Assembly (NCBI RefSeq): GCF_000485595.1
Contig: NW_014579123.1
Coordinates: 1 to 32,336 of the forward strand
Source of the DNA: Priapulus caudatus
Lineage: Eukaryota > Priapulida > Priapulimorpha > Priapulimorphida > Priapulidae
Length of the DNA: 32,336 nt
Direction: 5' to 3'
The first letter of the stretch is position 1. Each line of letters begins with the position of its first letter. Position numbers and translations under genes: made by a program. The notes beneath the pieces were generated by a model. It saw only the letters and a program-made list of their open reading frames with translations, did no database searches and was not told the origin of the DNA. Positions 1-11,748 of this stretch are shown one piece after another.

Positions 1-1750
1 CCAGGAAAGTGGATTAAAAACGAGTTCAGCCTATGAAATTTAGAAATTAACAACTAATAAATGACTATCAATTAAAATCCTGCATAGCTTTTTTGTAGCC
101 TGTTAGTTCAAATATTTTTACCCTCTTTGTCCGAATGCTATATCGCGGCTTCACGTATCTAGTTATATACTTTTCCTCTATAAAAGTAATTTCTTTATTA
201 TAAGAGTGACGATTACGTAATCGCCGTTAGTCATGTTTCCATGTAACATCTAGTTGGTGCGCGGATAAAGCAGTGTCACCGAATCACAGGGCGACCGGGG
301 ACGCCCACCTCATGCCGATGACGTTCAGCTTGGTATGATTAGATAAGCAGCGATGAACGGCTGAACGACAATCCTCGGAGCTCAACATGAAACCTTTAGA
401 GAGTGGAACTACGAAATTGCAATTGCTTAATGATAGTAACGAACGTCACATTCAATTCTTTTCTCATCTCCGATACTGGTGTTCCTTTCACTCGATTCTT
501 ATGCTCTCTGCAGTAAGCTGCTACTAGCAGTTCATGTCATAAATTTTAATAAATTGCTTCATGTAAATTATTGTCTTGCAATTTTCGGAAAATCAGGAAG
601 TAGGTGATCGAAACCTTTCTTATACTTTATTACTGATGGGGAATGTTTCCGCGTTTAAGAGCAAGCCGTTGAAATCTACATGCTGTAACAATATAAATTC
701 TGCGAGGAGTCGCAGACCATGAGCCCGTGGAAAGCAGGACTCACGTAGTATGTTAAAAGATTAAATATACATAGTTATATAAAGAGATACTACATTTTTA
801 AACGACATGGGGGGGGCGGGGGGATGTCTATTGTTATTATTTATTATTATTATTATTATTAATATTTTTTTATTATTACTAGCAAATACCCGTGCTCCGC
901 CACGGAGTTTGATTTTTGCCAGTCGACTGTGGATATTGTAAACCGGTAAATATTTGCGCTGTTTTTTTGCGGTTCTGGTACAATTTTCTTAAAAAGATCT
1001 ATAAATTTTACCCTTTTTAAATTTGCGGACATGAAGACATCCTTCAGTTACTCCAATAAAAAACAGCCAACATTTAACAGCCAGCCTAAAATGAAGACAT
1101 CGCTCAGTTTACTCCATAAAAGACAGCATAAATTTAAACAGGTTACGAATATTAATAATTGATATTAGAAGTGGCGTCGTTTATGGGGCGGGGGAGGGGT
1201 TCTACAGGTAACAGGGATGATTTGGTTCCTTGTTTAGAGGGGGTGTTGCTGCTATTTTGCGGTGTATCAAGTGGGCTGCTAGGCTTCTGTGTTGCATCTC
1301 TTGTGTAGCTGAGATCCGCGTGGTGTAAGTCAGATGGTAACAGGGCATGTGTTCCTTTGTTAAGGCTTAGGAACATCTCAAAATTCGTTGAAGCGGAAAA
1401 AGGCCAAAAAATAATTTCGTCTAAGGGGATGGAGGGCTCGTCAACAGAAACTTTTGAGTACATCCAAATTTCACTGTTGTCTAAGCATTTTATCTGAAGT
1501 CAGAAGTCTAGCTTTGTTTTATCTTTTTAGGCAGGGGAGGGCGGTCAAAGTGCAGAGACTAAACATTATAGACCGTAGGCCCTACACAATCATTTGTGCG
1601 CGTGACAGAACTAATGTCGCGACACCAAAAAAGAAGTAGCCTTATATAGCCTAGAGTACCTCGATAAAGTAACTCCTCTTTATGGAGGTACTCTACCTAG
1701 GCCTGTAGAGATCGCTAATTATAAGAACCAATAAACGTGCATCCTTTTTC
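1..1750. other. Gene-free stretch, AT-rich, with TE-like fragment
   Basis: I see no supported gene. A G-run lies at about 810-821 and a (TTA)n stretch at 832-860. The segment from about 880 opens with ACTAGCAAATACCCGTG and a CCGCCACGG hairpin-like motif. This recalls the CGGGTACC-type start of the family A repeat further on, so it may be a related but diverged element end. Open frames around 1152-1639 show no recognisable domain. Confidence 0.5.
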
Positions 1751-1854
1751 ATCCACTCTCCACATACGTATATCAGTCTACAGTCACACGTACATGGTAC
1801 ATTCTCAGTTTAGTCACGTCGTACATCTCGCGTCTACAGTCTGGTCACATACGC

Positions 1855-2605
1855 ACATTCAATCTACAGGTCACATACGCACATCTTCAGCCTTACCCAG
1901 TCAAATATCCACATCTCAATCTACAGGTCACATACGATATCCTTAACCTACAGTCACATACACACATACTCAACTACAGTCACATACGCACATCTCAACC
2001 TCTACAGTCACATACGCACATCTCAATCCTACAGTCACATACCCATCTGCAAATCTACAGTTCACATACGCTCACCATTCGTCCATAGCCATCCAAGTAC
2101 AGTCAATACGCACATCTCAACCTAGAGTCAACATACGCGATCATCTCAACGCTACAGTCACATACGACATCTCAATCTACAGCTAACATACGCACTCTCA
2201 ATCTACAGTTCACATACGCACATCTCAATCTACAATCACAACGTCGACATCTCAAAGCCTACGAGTCACATACGCACATTCTCATCTACGAGTAACATAC
2301 GCGCATCTCAAACCTACAGTTACATCAACGCCACATCTCAATATACAGTAACATACGCACATCTCAATCTACAGTCACTACGTCGCACCATCTCAAATCT
2401 ACAGTCACACGACGGCGCGATCCATCCAATCTACATCACATACGCGCATCTCAATCTGCAGTCAGCATACGCACATCTCAATCTACAGTCACATACCACA
2501 TCTCATGCTCTACAGTCACATACGCGCATCTCAATCTAACAGTCACATACCGTGCGCATCTCAATCTAGCAGTCACATACGCCACATCTTCAATCTTTAC
2601 AGTTT
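1855..2605. repeat. ~26-bp minisatellite (CTACAGTCACATACGCACAT unit)
   Basis: About 28 units of CTACAGTCACATACGCACAT followed by CTCAAT are seen. They contain many single-base indels (extra or missing C, G or A within units), while unit order is kept. Looser versions extend left to about 1760 and right to about 2730. Open frames inside are by-products of the repeat. Confidence 0.9.
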
Positions 2606-2734
2606 CAATGATGACGTGCATATGCAGTCGTATATAGTGACGTACGTGCATCTCAGGCTACAGTTCAGCGTAGGCTACGTATATCACAGTTTACAGTCTA
2701 CAAATTACAGTTACATCTCAACGTACCAGTCACA

Positions 2735-4340
2735 TGATTACGTGCATATCACAGGCATTGAAGCGTTTGAATAAAATATTAATGCTAAATGAAATAGAAA
2801 GCTATTTACTACCAAATTCTGTAATGTTTATATATTCTCTTGTGACGCTATTATTGCGCTATCATACGCCATGGGACATGCATTTCCATATTGTGCTTGT
2901 CCTGTTGAGGTTAGGTGCTGTGTCATTCTGTTGAGAGTTTTTAATTTCCATAAAATGTCCATGTTAAAAATTGCATGACTCCCGAACAATATTTCGCGAA
3001 GGGGATCATCCAAGCAGGATAAATATTTTTATATAATTTTTAATATCATTGTTGCATCAGGACCGGTGCGTCAAGGAGTCGCACGGCCTCTTGCTAGGCA
3101 GATTCCCAAGATTGTCGTGATAATGTTGCTTTAGTAACGTTGCTTATGCAGAAATAAAGCTTAGTGACATAGCTTAGTGTTTCGCTCACGTTTGGAACCC
3201 CCCGGTAAAAAAGAAATTGGCAACATTCCTTACGGCTGGTTTCGGAGGAATACGTCAAAATTACACCGGCCGTTACAGCATATACTATATTAGATAATTT
3301 GAGATCTGAATCGGAGCGCAAGAAAGTGGAGTGTGGATGTTTTAAATACAGATGCGCGACGTCTTATCAGGGCGCCACTTTGCACGTTGTTATAAACGGG
3401 TCGCTTTAATTATATAAACGCCGTTACAAAGTACTGTATTTGCGTATGCTGTCATCTATTTACGCACTTATGTCACTTATTAATGTTTCTAATCTACAGT
3501 GCAATGATTGTACCATGAGTGTATATAGCATTGTAGCGGGATGCTGCGGTCAATGAAAATTTTTTAGATTGGATTTTACCACGAACATCTATCTCTCCCG
3601 GGCATATATAGGCCTACCCCGGCCCATTTTGAGCGCGCAAATTGGCCAAAAACAATTATCTTGGCTGGCGACGCGATCAGCAATAGCTCATGGCAAGACA
3701 TATTTTCGGTATCATGGCACTTGGCTGTGTAATAAACTACCCCACCCCCCAAGAAATCCGTCAGGCTATACATACCTCAAACCCTCTGCTGATGTGTACA
3801 ACAGTAGAAGGAATCCATAGGCAGTAGGACTGAATAAGCATCGAACAGAAATTAATAAAAAATACTCACGCTGTTTTGTCGCATAAACAACATACACTTT
3901 ATTCATGTTAAATAACTACAGATTCATGTTATGTGCATCCGCTCCGAAACTTTTGTACTCTAATGATGCGAATTTCGACAAAGTAGGTCGGATCGCATGT
4001 TCAAACACAAAAAATGGCCAACTGGTCACCGCCACTTGACGAAATGTCACAACTACAAGACAAGACCACTATTAGCTATCTTAATGCTTTTCTAGGACTG
4101 TCGCGCGCGCCCCCTACGAGGCTTCTGCTGTCACACATACAAATTATTGCATTCTAGTGCCGAATTTCACGAAAAAAATCAAAAAAATGTTTTTTCTAGA
4201 AACAAAATAGTGCAACGGTGAACAATTTCCTTTGGGTAACTGTTGTATGCCGCCCCCAGCCCCAAAAAAGCGCTGCTAAGGTATGGCGCAGCTCATCCTG
4301 CGGGATAATGCGAGTGTGCTGCTGACTCCGCCCCACAAAC
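2735..4340. other. Gene-free stretch
   Basis: Mixed AT-rich DNA with short open frames on both strands (for example 3094-3321 minus and 3569-3820 plus). None has a recognisable motif or splice context. I see no repeat longer than a few units here. Confidence 0.4.
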
Positions 4341-4343
4341 GCC

Positions 4344-5590
<1,247 letters not shown>

Positions 5591-5644
5591 TATACCTTGG
5601 AGTAATCATTCTTGACTAGTCAGAAAGATTACTCCAAGGTTATA
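5591..5644. repeat. Short foldback, arms 17-18 bp
   Basis: Left arm TATACCTTGGAGTAATC (5591-5607) and right arm GATTACTCCAAGGTTATA (5627-5644) are inverted repeats differing by one extra base. The loop contains the palindrome GACTAGTC. It resembles a minimal hairpin MITE remnant. No target duplication is clear. Confidence 0.7.
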
Positions 5645-5989
5645 CGCAGCATATCCAATGCATGTCAAACAAGCAATAGTGTAAGCAACCGCGGGGATTT
5701 AATTTCAGAATTGTAGAGCAAGATATTAAGATTAGATATATAGAGAGAGGGAGGTGTTAGATTTAGAAAGATTATTGCTTAAATGTTGTATTATACTTTT
5801 TGAATTAGAGGGTTGAAATATCACAAAATAACCAAATCAAATATTAAACAGCAAGGAATTTACTGACAAAATTAATATACCCAACAAATAATAAATAATT
5901 ATATAGCGAATATAGTGATAAACTACTAAACTTTATTTGATTTATATCATGATAGCTATATATATATATATATTGTATATCAGTAGGAG
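5645..5989. other. Gene-free AT-rich stretch
   Basis: AT-rich DNA with a GA-rich patch (about 5745) and a short (TA)n run at about 5951-5972. Nothing coding is seen. Confidence 0.4.
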
Positions 5990-6862
5990 ATGTGAATGCT
6001 TGGCGCGCAACCATGCACATTGAAATGAAGGAATTTTTCTACTGAATCAGAAAAGGCATAGCTTTGGAATGGTACAATGATTCTGAAATCGTAGCATGAA
6101 TAAAAAAAAGTCGATATATAGTAATACAGAAGAGCGCAGCGAGTGGGAAATTTGTAATTACAAAAGAATGTTTACTCACATTGGTACGCCGTCTTTATGC
6201 GTTGATGTTTTGAGAATCGTAACCTCTCAAACTATATAATACTCATACTAAAACTATTAGTGAATCTCTATAAATATTTAGAAATCAGTGTAATCATATA
6301 ATAAGCATGGTAAAAAACGGTTACGTATGACATTTATATGACAGCACAACCCAACGTAGAGCCCCTGGAACATAATAGTATTATGGTGTAAATAAGAAAA
6401 AGTTATTGTAACAGCATGTACGAATGGGTTGGACTTCTCATTTCAAAGCCTCTTGATAAAACAATGCAGTCGTAACGCACAGGCACTCTGAAGCGTTTCA
6501 ACTGTAACACACTGCCACCGCCATTGCGCGCACACTGACACATAAATATATCCTGTTGTGCTCTGTTTTAGTAGGCGCGGTTTCGGTTTCACAATACCAG
6601 CAGCCGGATGAGATGAGGGAATCGATTTCTCTCTCTGTGGCAGCACTGTACAGTCAGTGCTGACTATGTGTGAAGATTGACGAATTGAGGGGTTTTTCAC
6701 GGATTTTTCGGTGGTTTGACGTTTGGCAGGTTTTTTTTCAGCTACGAACAACTCCCGGGTATAAGAGATGGCCGCTGTGAAATTGCATCAGATCGCTTGG
6801 GCGATTTGGCCGCCTTAGGAAAGATACATACATACATACATACGAACTCAATATATTATTAG
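5990..6862 (+). repeat. Family A dispersed repeat, copy 0 (rearranged, without nested TIR element)
   Basis: 6275-6862 aligns with copies 1-3 from TATTTAGAAATC through the pyrimidine/TTTTTTCAGCTACGAAC segment to the terminal (ATAC)n. 5990-6150 matches a segment that lies in the middle of the other copies (GAATGCTTGGCG... then AGCGAGTGGG) but in a different order, so the copy is rearranged. At 6377-6385 it has a single AGTATTATG where copies 1-3 carry a ~240-bp TIR element between two AGTAATATG repeats. It therefore represents the likely empty site. Confidence 0.8.
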
Positions 6863-6877
6863 ATATATATATATAAT

Positions 6878-8085
6878 ACTAGCTGCGGGTACCGCTGCGC
6901 TGCGGTAAAATCGTGTCTACTAATTCATGACTACTATACTAATATTAATGGGACACAGTATAGGAACATTGGGTAAACATCGAGAATGACATTGCACCCA
7001 ATATCAATATTTAGAAATCGTCTAATAAGATAATAAGCATGGGGAAAATTGTTACGTATGACATTTATATGAGCAGCAACGAACCCAACTTAGAACACCT
7101 GAGACATAATATTAATAGTAATATGGCTCATAGGGTCTATGTCCCCCAGGTATACGAACGTACCCTGGTGGCTTATTTGATATGGTTAGGGTTAGGGTTC
7201 GGGTTTGGGTTAGGGAGTAAGGCGTAGGCGACTCCCTAGACTCGTTAGTGGAGTAGGCGAGGTACGGTCCGGCATATTAGATAGTACCAGGGTACGTTCC
7301 GGTATACCCCACCGTACCCAGGGTACGTTCCCGCAGTATCCCGGGGGGGGGGGGGCACAGACCCTCTGAGCAGTAATATGGGTAAATGACAAAAAGTTAT
7401 TGTTGTATAACAGCATGTACGAATGGGTTGGACTTTTCGTTTCAAAGACTCTTGATAAACAATGTTTTTCGTGTTATTCTCTGGTGCAAATATGTAGAGA
7501 TTCGTGGCGTATCCAACTGCTGAGCTCCCCACGTACAGCTATCCATTGTGAGATCGTACGCCGAATAAAAGAAATTCCATATATAGTATAGATAGAGACA
7601 GGCCAGCGAGTGGGGTCTGTGTCCACTGGATATTGTCTAGTGAATGCTTGGCGTGCAGGTGCAACCATGCACATTGAAATTAAGAAATTTTTGTATTTAA
7701 TCAGAAAATGCATAGCTTTGGAATGGTACAATGCATTCTCAGATCGTAGCATCTGAACCGAAACTCTGAACTGAGAGTGAGTAGTACCTCTGAACTGGTC
7801 GTGGTTATGCTCTGTTTTAGTTTCGATTTCGTTTTCGGTTTCACAAATACCAGCAGCTGATGAGATCATGAGGTGAGGGCAAGAAAATCAATAGTCATAG
7901 GCTGTGCTGACATTGTGTGAAGATTGCCGAATTGAGGGGTTTTTCACGGATTTTTCGGCGAGTTTGACGGTTTGCAGGTTTTTTTTCAGGCTACGAACAC
8001 GCCCGGGGTATAAGAGATGGCCCTGTGAAAATTGCATCCAGATCGCTTGGCGGTTTGACCGCTATAGGGAAGATACATACATACA
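6878..8085 (+). repeat. Family A dispersed repeat, copy 1
   Basis: About 1.2 kb. It starts ACTAGCTGCGGGTACCGCTG and ends in GAAGATACATACATACATAC, like copies 2 and 3. It encloses a nested TIR element at 7126-7371. No protein similar to a transposase or reverse transcriptase is visible in any frame, so it is non-autonomous or non-coding. The simple (ATAC)n tail recalls non-LTR retroposon 3' ends, but the class is unresolved. Confidence 0.85.
7126..7371. mobile_element. Nested TIR element (MITE) with 9-bp target duplication, copy 1
   Basis: The termini GCTCATAGGGTCTATG and CACAGACCCTCTGAGC are inverted repeats that continue inwards for about 100 bp each. The flanks are identical 9-mers AGTAATATG (7117-7125 and 7372-7380). 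The centre holds TTAGGG-like repeats (7187-7220) and the right arm a run of 13 G. There is no coding capacity. Long TIRs with 9-bp duplications suggest a Mutator- or Merlin-like origin; this is inference. Confidence 0.85.
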
Positions 8086-8163
8086 TACATACAATACATA
8101 CATACATACATACATACATACATACATACATACATACATAACATACATACCTACATACATACG
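8070..8163. repeat. (ATAC)n microsatellite at the family A 3' end
   Basis: Tetranucleotide ATAC/ACAT run with three small interruptions. The same tail closes the other family A copies in shorter form, so it belongs to the element's 3' end and has expanded here. Confidence 0.9.
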
Positions 8164-8166
8164 AAT

Positions 8167-8208
8167 CAAATATATATTAGATATATATATATATATATAT
8201 GTATATAT

Positions 8209-8242
<34 letters not shown>

Positions 8243-8263
8243 ATAATATATACTTACACATTA
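8167..8263. repeat. (TA)n tract
   Basis: Alternating TA broken by single G or A bases, directly after the (ATAC)n tail of family A copy 1. Confidence 0.85.
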
Positions 8264-8302
8264 TATCAGTATATACATATACATACATTTTGTATATCAG
8301 TG

Positions 8303-8480
8303 ATTTTAAGATTTCATCTGTTTCCCGCGTTAATTTTTCTATAATATTCATTTTCTAAAAATATTCATATAGCACGAAACTAAAACGTAATATTATATAT
8401 ATATATATATATATAGTATATATATATATATATATATATTATTATAAATTAACGCGGGAAACAGATGAAATTCTTAAAAT
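8303..8480. repeat. Inverted repeat with ~34-bp arms around an AT core
   Basis: Left arm 8303-8336 and right arm 8446-8480 are near-perfect inverted repeats (core TTTCCCGCGTTAATTT and AAATTAACGCGGGAAA) differing by one inserted base. The spacer of about 110 bases has two (TA)n runs. The only N of the window directly follows the right arm. It could be a MITE or an assembly turn-around. Confidence 0.75.
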
Positions 8481-8481
8481 N

Positions 8482-8937
8482 GTATAAATATCTGGAACAC
8501 GGATTAAATATTTCCACCCAATCACGACTACCCGATCATGCTGGCCAATGAGCGCGCTGGATTGTCAACTAACACCTTCATCGTTGATGACGCACTGATG
8601 AAAAAAACTATTGCAAAACTTTCATTCATTATTTGAATCACATCATTCTTCTTTGATTACTGATTACTGATTCACTGCTAACAACTTTTATCAATTACAT
8701 TTTTAACCGAAACCCCCAAATCCAACCACTGGCATCGGTTTTCGTCCTATACGCATTCAGCATACATTGTTTCCGACCATCGACGTTATGTATTCAGTCT
8801 ATACATCCAGGGGTGGAAAACTCGCCGGTTCGGTGGAGATTATTTTTTGCTTCCCGGCGGTGGAATAGTGTAGAGATATTAACACCACGGTGGGAAATGT
8901 AACAACTCTACGTTCTAAATCAATCACGGTACATACC
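8482..8937. other. Gene-free stretch
   Basis: Unremarkable AT-rich DNA. CAGGGGTGGAAAACTCGCCGG at about 8809 resembles one end of a hAT-type element, but I found no matching opposite end. Confidence 0.35.
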
Positions 8938-9212
8938 GTTAGTTTGTTTTCCCATTTGAGTTGGACTTGCCAATGGCGAAATGGTGTTGCTAGACCTAAT
9001 TTCCTAATTTTAAAATGAAATAGAAAATAGGAAATGGGTTTTGATCTGTTAGTTTTGTTTTCCCGATTTGAACTAGCGAACCCATTTGAAATTAGGAACC
9101 CAATTTCCTACTTTCCCATTCTCATTTGTTCGATTTTCAGGCTTAAAAAATACGAAATAGTGATCAGAAACCCATTTCCTATTTGCAACGTCAAATGGGA
9201 AAACAAACTAAC
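8938..9212. mobile_element. 275-bp MITE with perfect 22-bp TIRs
   Basis: 8938-8959 (starting GTTAGTTTGTTTTCCCATTT) is the exact reverse complement of 9191-9212. A second inner pair, AAATAGGAAATGGGTTTTGATC near 9025 and its complement near 9162-9183, extends the foldback. No transposase and no clear target duplication. It lies in the intron upstream of the first visible CYP20A1 exon, or just 5' of it. Confidence 0.8.
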
Positions 9213-9383
9213 ATGCGCTATGTTGTCCTAACACGGCAGGAAAACGTGATAGCGCCAAACAATATCAACTGAAACATTGATCTGTTTTGTTTTTCCTGAG
9301 TCACTGCATATGTATGAGTGTACTGTGTTGACTCCAACTGGTGAAATAATAGTATTAGATAGAAAAATAGAAGACGCGTTTAC

Positions 9384-9640
9384 CCACGCACGTACAGACA
9401 GACGCACTTGCGGACGGACGAACGCACACACGTACGTCCTCACGCTCGCACTCACGGACGGACGAACGCACACACGCACGCTCTAACGCGCACACGTACG
9501 AACTCACGCTCGCACTCACGGACGGACGAACGCACTCACGTACGCACTCACTGATGACGGGCACACACGTACGCACTCACGCACACACGCACGCACGCAC
9601 GTACCTACCGACGGACGGACGGATGGACGCACACACGTTA
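9384..9640. repeat. Degenerate (CGCACACGTACG)n minisatellite
   Basis: Mixed CACG, CGTA and GGACGGACGAACG blocks with a loose higher-order period of about 58-60 bases (ACGCTCGCACTCACGGACGG recurs). The Arg/Val/Cys-rich frames through it are not genes. It ends 46 bases before CYP20A1 exon a. Confidence 0.85.
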
Positions 9641-9686
9641 ATTGTATTAATATTTGCAGACATGTATAACACGTATTTCATTACAG

Positions 9687-9765
9687 GCATGGCAGGAAAT
9701 GGAAACTAGACTCGATGGTTCAACTCCCCCGCCAGGCAGTGAGAGAGAAGTGGCGTTTCAGAAAG
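9687..9765 (+). CDS. CYP20A1: CYP20A1 exon a (first visible coding exon)
   Basis: The acceptor is TTACAG and the donor is AAAG followed by gtaggt. The exon starts in phase 0 and ends in phase 1. It encodes [20 protein letters not shown] then VAFQK. This matches the region before the J-like helix of CYP20A1, where vertebrates have a Trp-x-Glu then a Leu-Asp-Gly-Ser stretch. It joins the next exon in frame to give [15 protein letters not shown] found no convincing preceding exon in the 9.6 kb upstream. Confidence 0.8.
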
Positions 9766-10142
9766 GTAGGTAGGTTCACGTGAAATATAAGGTATTAACA
9801 TGATAGATATTACAGCACTACCGCACAATCGGATCTAGCAATAACTATTAACTGGTTTTTCATAACAATAAATAACAGCCCAGAATCATAAATAAATTAA
9901 ATTTAATGATCATGTAGATGTATGCAAATGTCTCGATTAAGTAAGTGCAATATACATGCTAATGTAATGTAATTCAGTGTAATGTAATGTAATGTAATGT
10001 AATTCAGTGTAATGTAATGTAATGTAATGTAATGTAATTCAGTGTAATGTAATGTAATATAATGCAATGTAATGTAACATGCAAAATATGCTCAAATAAT
10101 AATAATAATAATAACAACAACAACAACAACAATGACGACGAC

Positions 10143-10181
<39 letters not shown>

Positions 10182-11692
10182 CTAGAAATGAACATTTGCA
10201 GCGCGAGAGGAGATGTACGCTCTCATAAAGGCAGCCATTGATCATCGCAGAGAGCACGGACCGACGAGCGGCAATGATCGCATCTTCCTCGACGCCGTCC
10301 TCGATCCAGACAACAACATAGATCCCGACGTGCAGCTTCTAGATCCGTTCCTCTACGCCATCGCTGGCCTGCACACGACAGGGTTAGGTGAGCGCCTGGC
10401 GCCCCCTGTAGCCTCACAGCTACACCACGACCGGCTGCCTGCGAGAGATAGGCGTGACGTCACGTGATTGACAGCTGATGTTATTAGTTGTGGGAGGGGT
10501 AAACCGTTGCTAACACTCGTTGCTCTTTGGTAAAAAAAATTTATGGCTGCAAAAAGACCCACATAGGAGATGAAGTGTTATAAATGTTTGGGTGAGTGTA
10601 TCTATACAATGTAGAAATGTATGTATAGATACATTGTATATATATTTTCATTTTGTCATCATGTATATAATAATCACTTTACATTTTACACATCGATAAT
10701 TTGGATGTAAGTTACTTGTCGCGTTGCAACAGTAAGACTTACGTGTTATCATTTGTCATTGCTGCGTAGCGCTGACGTGGGGGATTTACTATCTTGCATT
10801 AAATGAGGAAGTCCAAGAAAGACTGTGCAAGGAACTGAAAGACCAGCTGGGTGATACAGCGATGAGCCCGCAGGAATTTAGCGATAACAGGCGAGTGCAA
10901 ACGATGTGCAGTAACTTATAAGTGTGCTAGGAATGTGTGAGTAGTCATGACGGCATTATTGTTGAGTTTAGCAAGAACCGATGAGAAAACGAGTTGGTAG
11001 AGTAGAAGGGGATGAGCATACATGCGTATCTATCTATCTGTCTGTCTGCCTGTCTGTCTGTTCGTCCGTCTCTCCCTCCCGCCGTCCATCCCATCCCATC
11101 CGTCCCTCCCGCCATCCTATTTTCATATTCATCTATCCGCCCGTCCGTCCGTCCGTCTGTGCGTCCGTCCGTCCGTCCGTCCGTCCAGCCATCCATCCAT
11201 CCACCCACCCACCCATCCATCCATCCATCCATCCATCCATCCATCCATCCATCCATCCATCCATCCATCCATCCATCCATCCATCCATCCATCCATCAAT
11301 CCATCCATCTATCCATCCATCCATCCATCCATCCAACTACAGCTGACCAACCTTCTAACGTACAGGTACATTTACAGGTACTTGCGTCAGGTAATAGACG
11401 AGACTCTACGCTGTGCAGTTATTGGACCTTATTTGTGCCAGAGTCAGGACTATGACAGGAAGCTCGTGGATATGACATTCCCAAAGATGTGCGTGAACAT
11501 ACATGATCAGCTAGCTAGTATTACTTGCAGCGATAGTTGCATTAATGGCATTAACGCTTCTGTGAAGAAAACCGTAGCGATGTGATATTGGTAGCGCTGT
11601 GAGAAGCAGAATGGCAATAAATATTAGCGTTAGTGTTTGTGATCGAGATATATGAGTGAGACACGGTTCTTATATATGTATGTATACACACA

Positions 11693-11748
<56 letters not shown>

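Noticed and set aside
1152-1463. 103-codon minus-strand frame
   Set aside because: No recognisable domain, no splice context, low-complexity Pro/Ser-rich end. It may be TE-derived but cannot be supported.
7855-7890. CTGATGAG...GAAA resembling a hammerhead ribozyme core in family A
   Set aside because: The sequence between the two boxes cannot form stem II, the base before GAAA is not the expected C, and flanking arms do not pair. The motif is short enough to arise by chance.
8809-8840. CAGGGGTGGAAAACTCGCCGG as a hAT terminus
   Set aside because: No inverted partner or 8-bp duplication found in the window.
10945-11585. Pro-Ser-Ile-His and Met-Asp-Gly-Trp frames
   Set aside because: Translations of the (CCAT)n repeat. 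Only the part from 11378 is exon d of CYP20A1.
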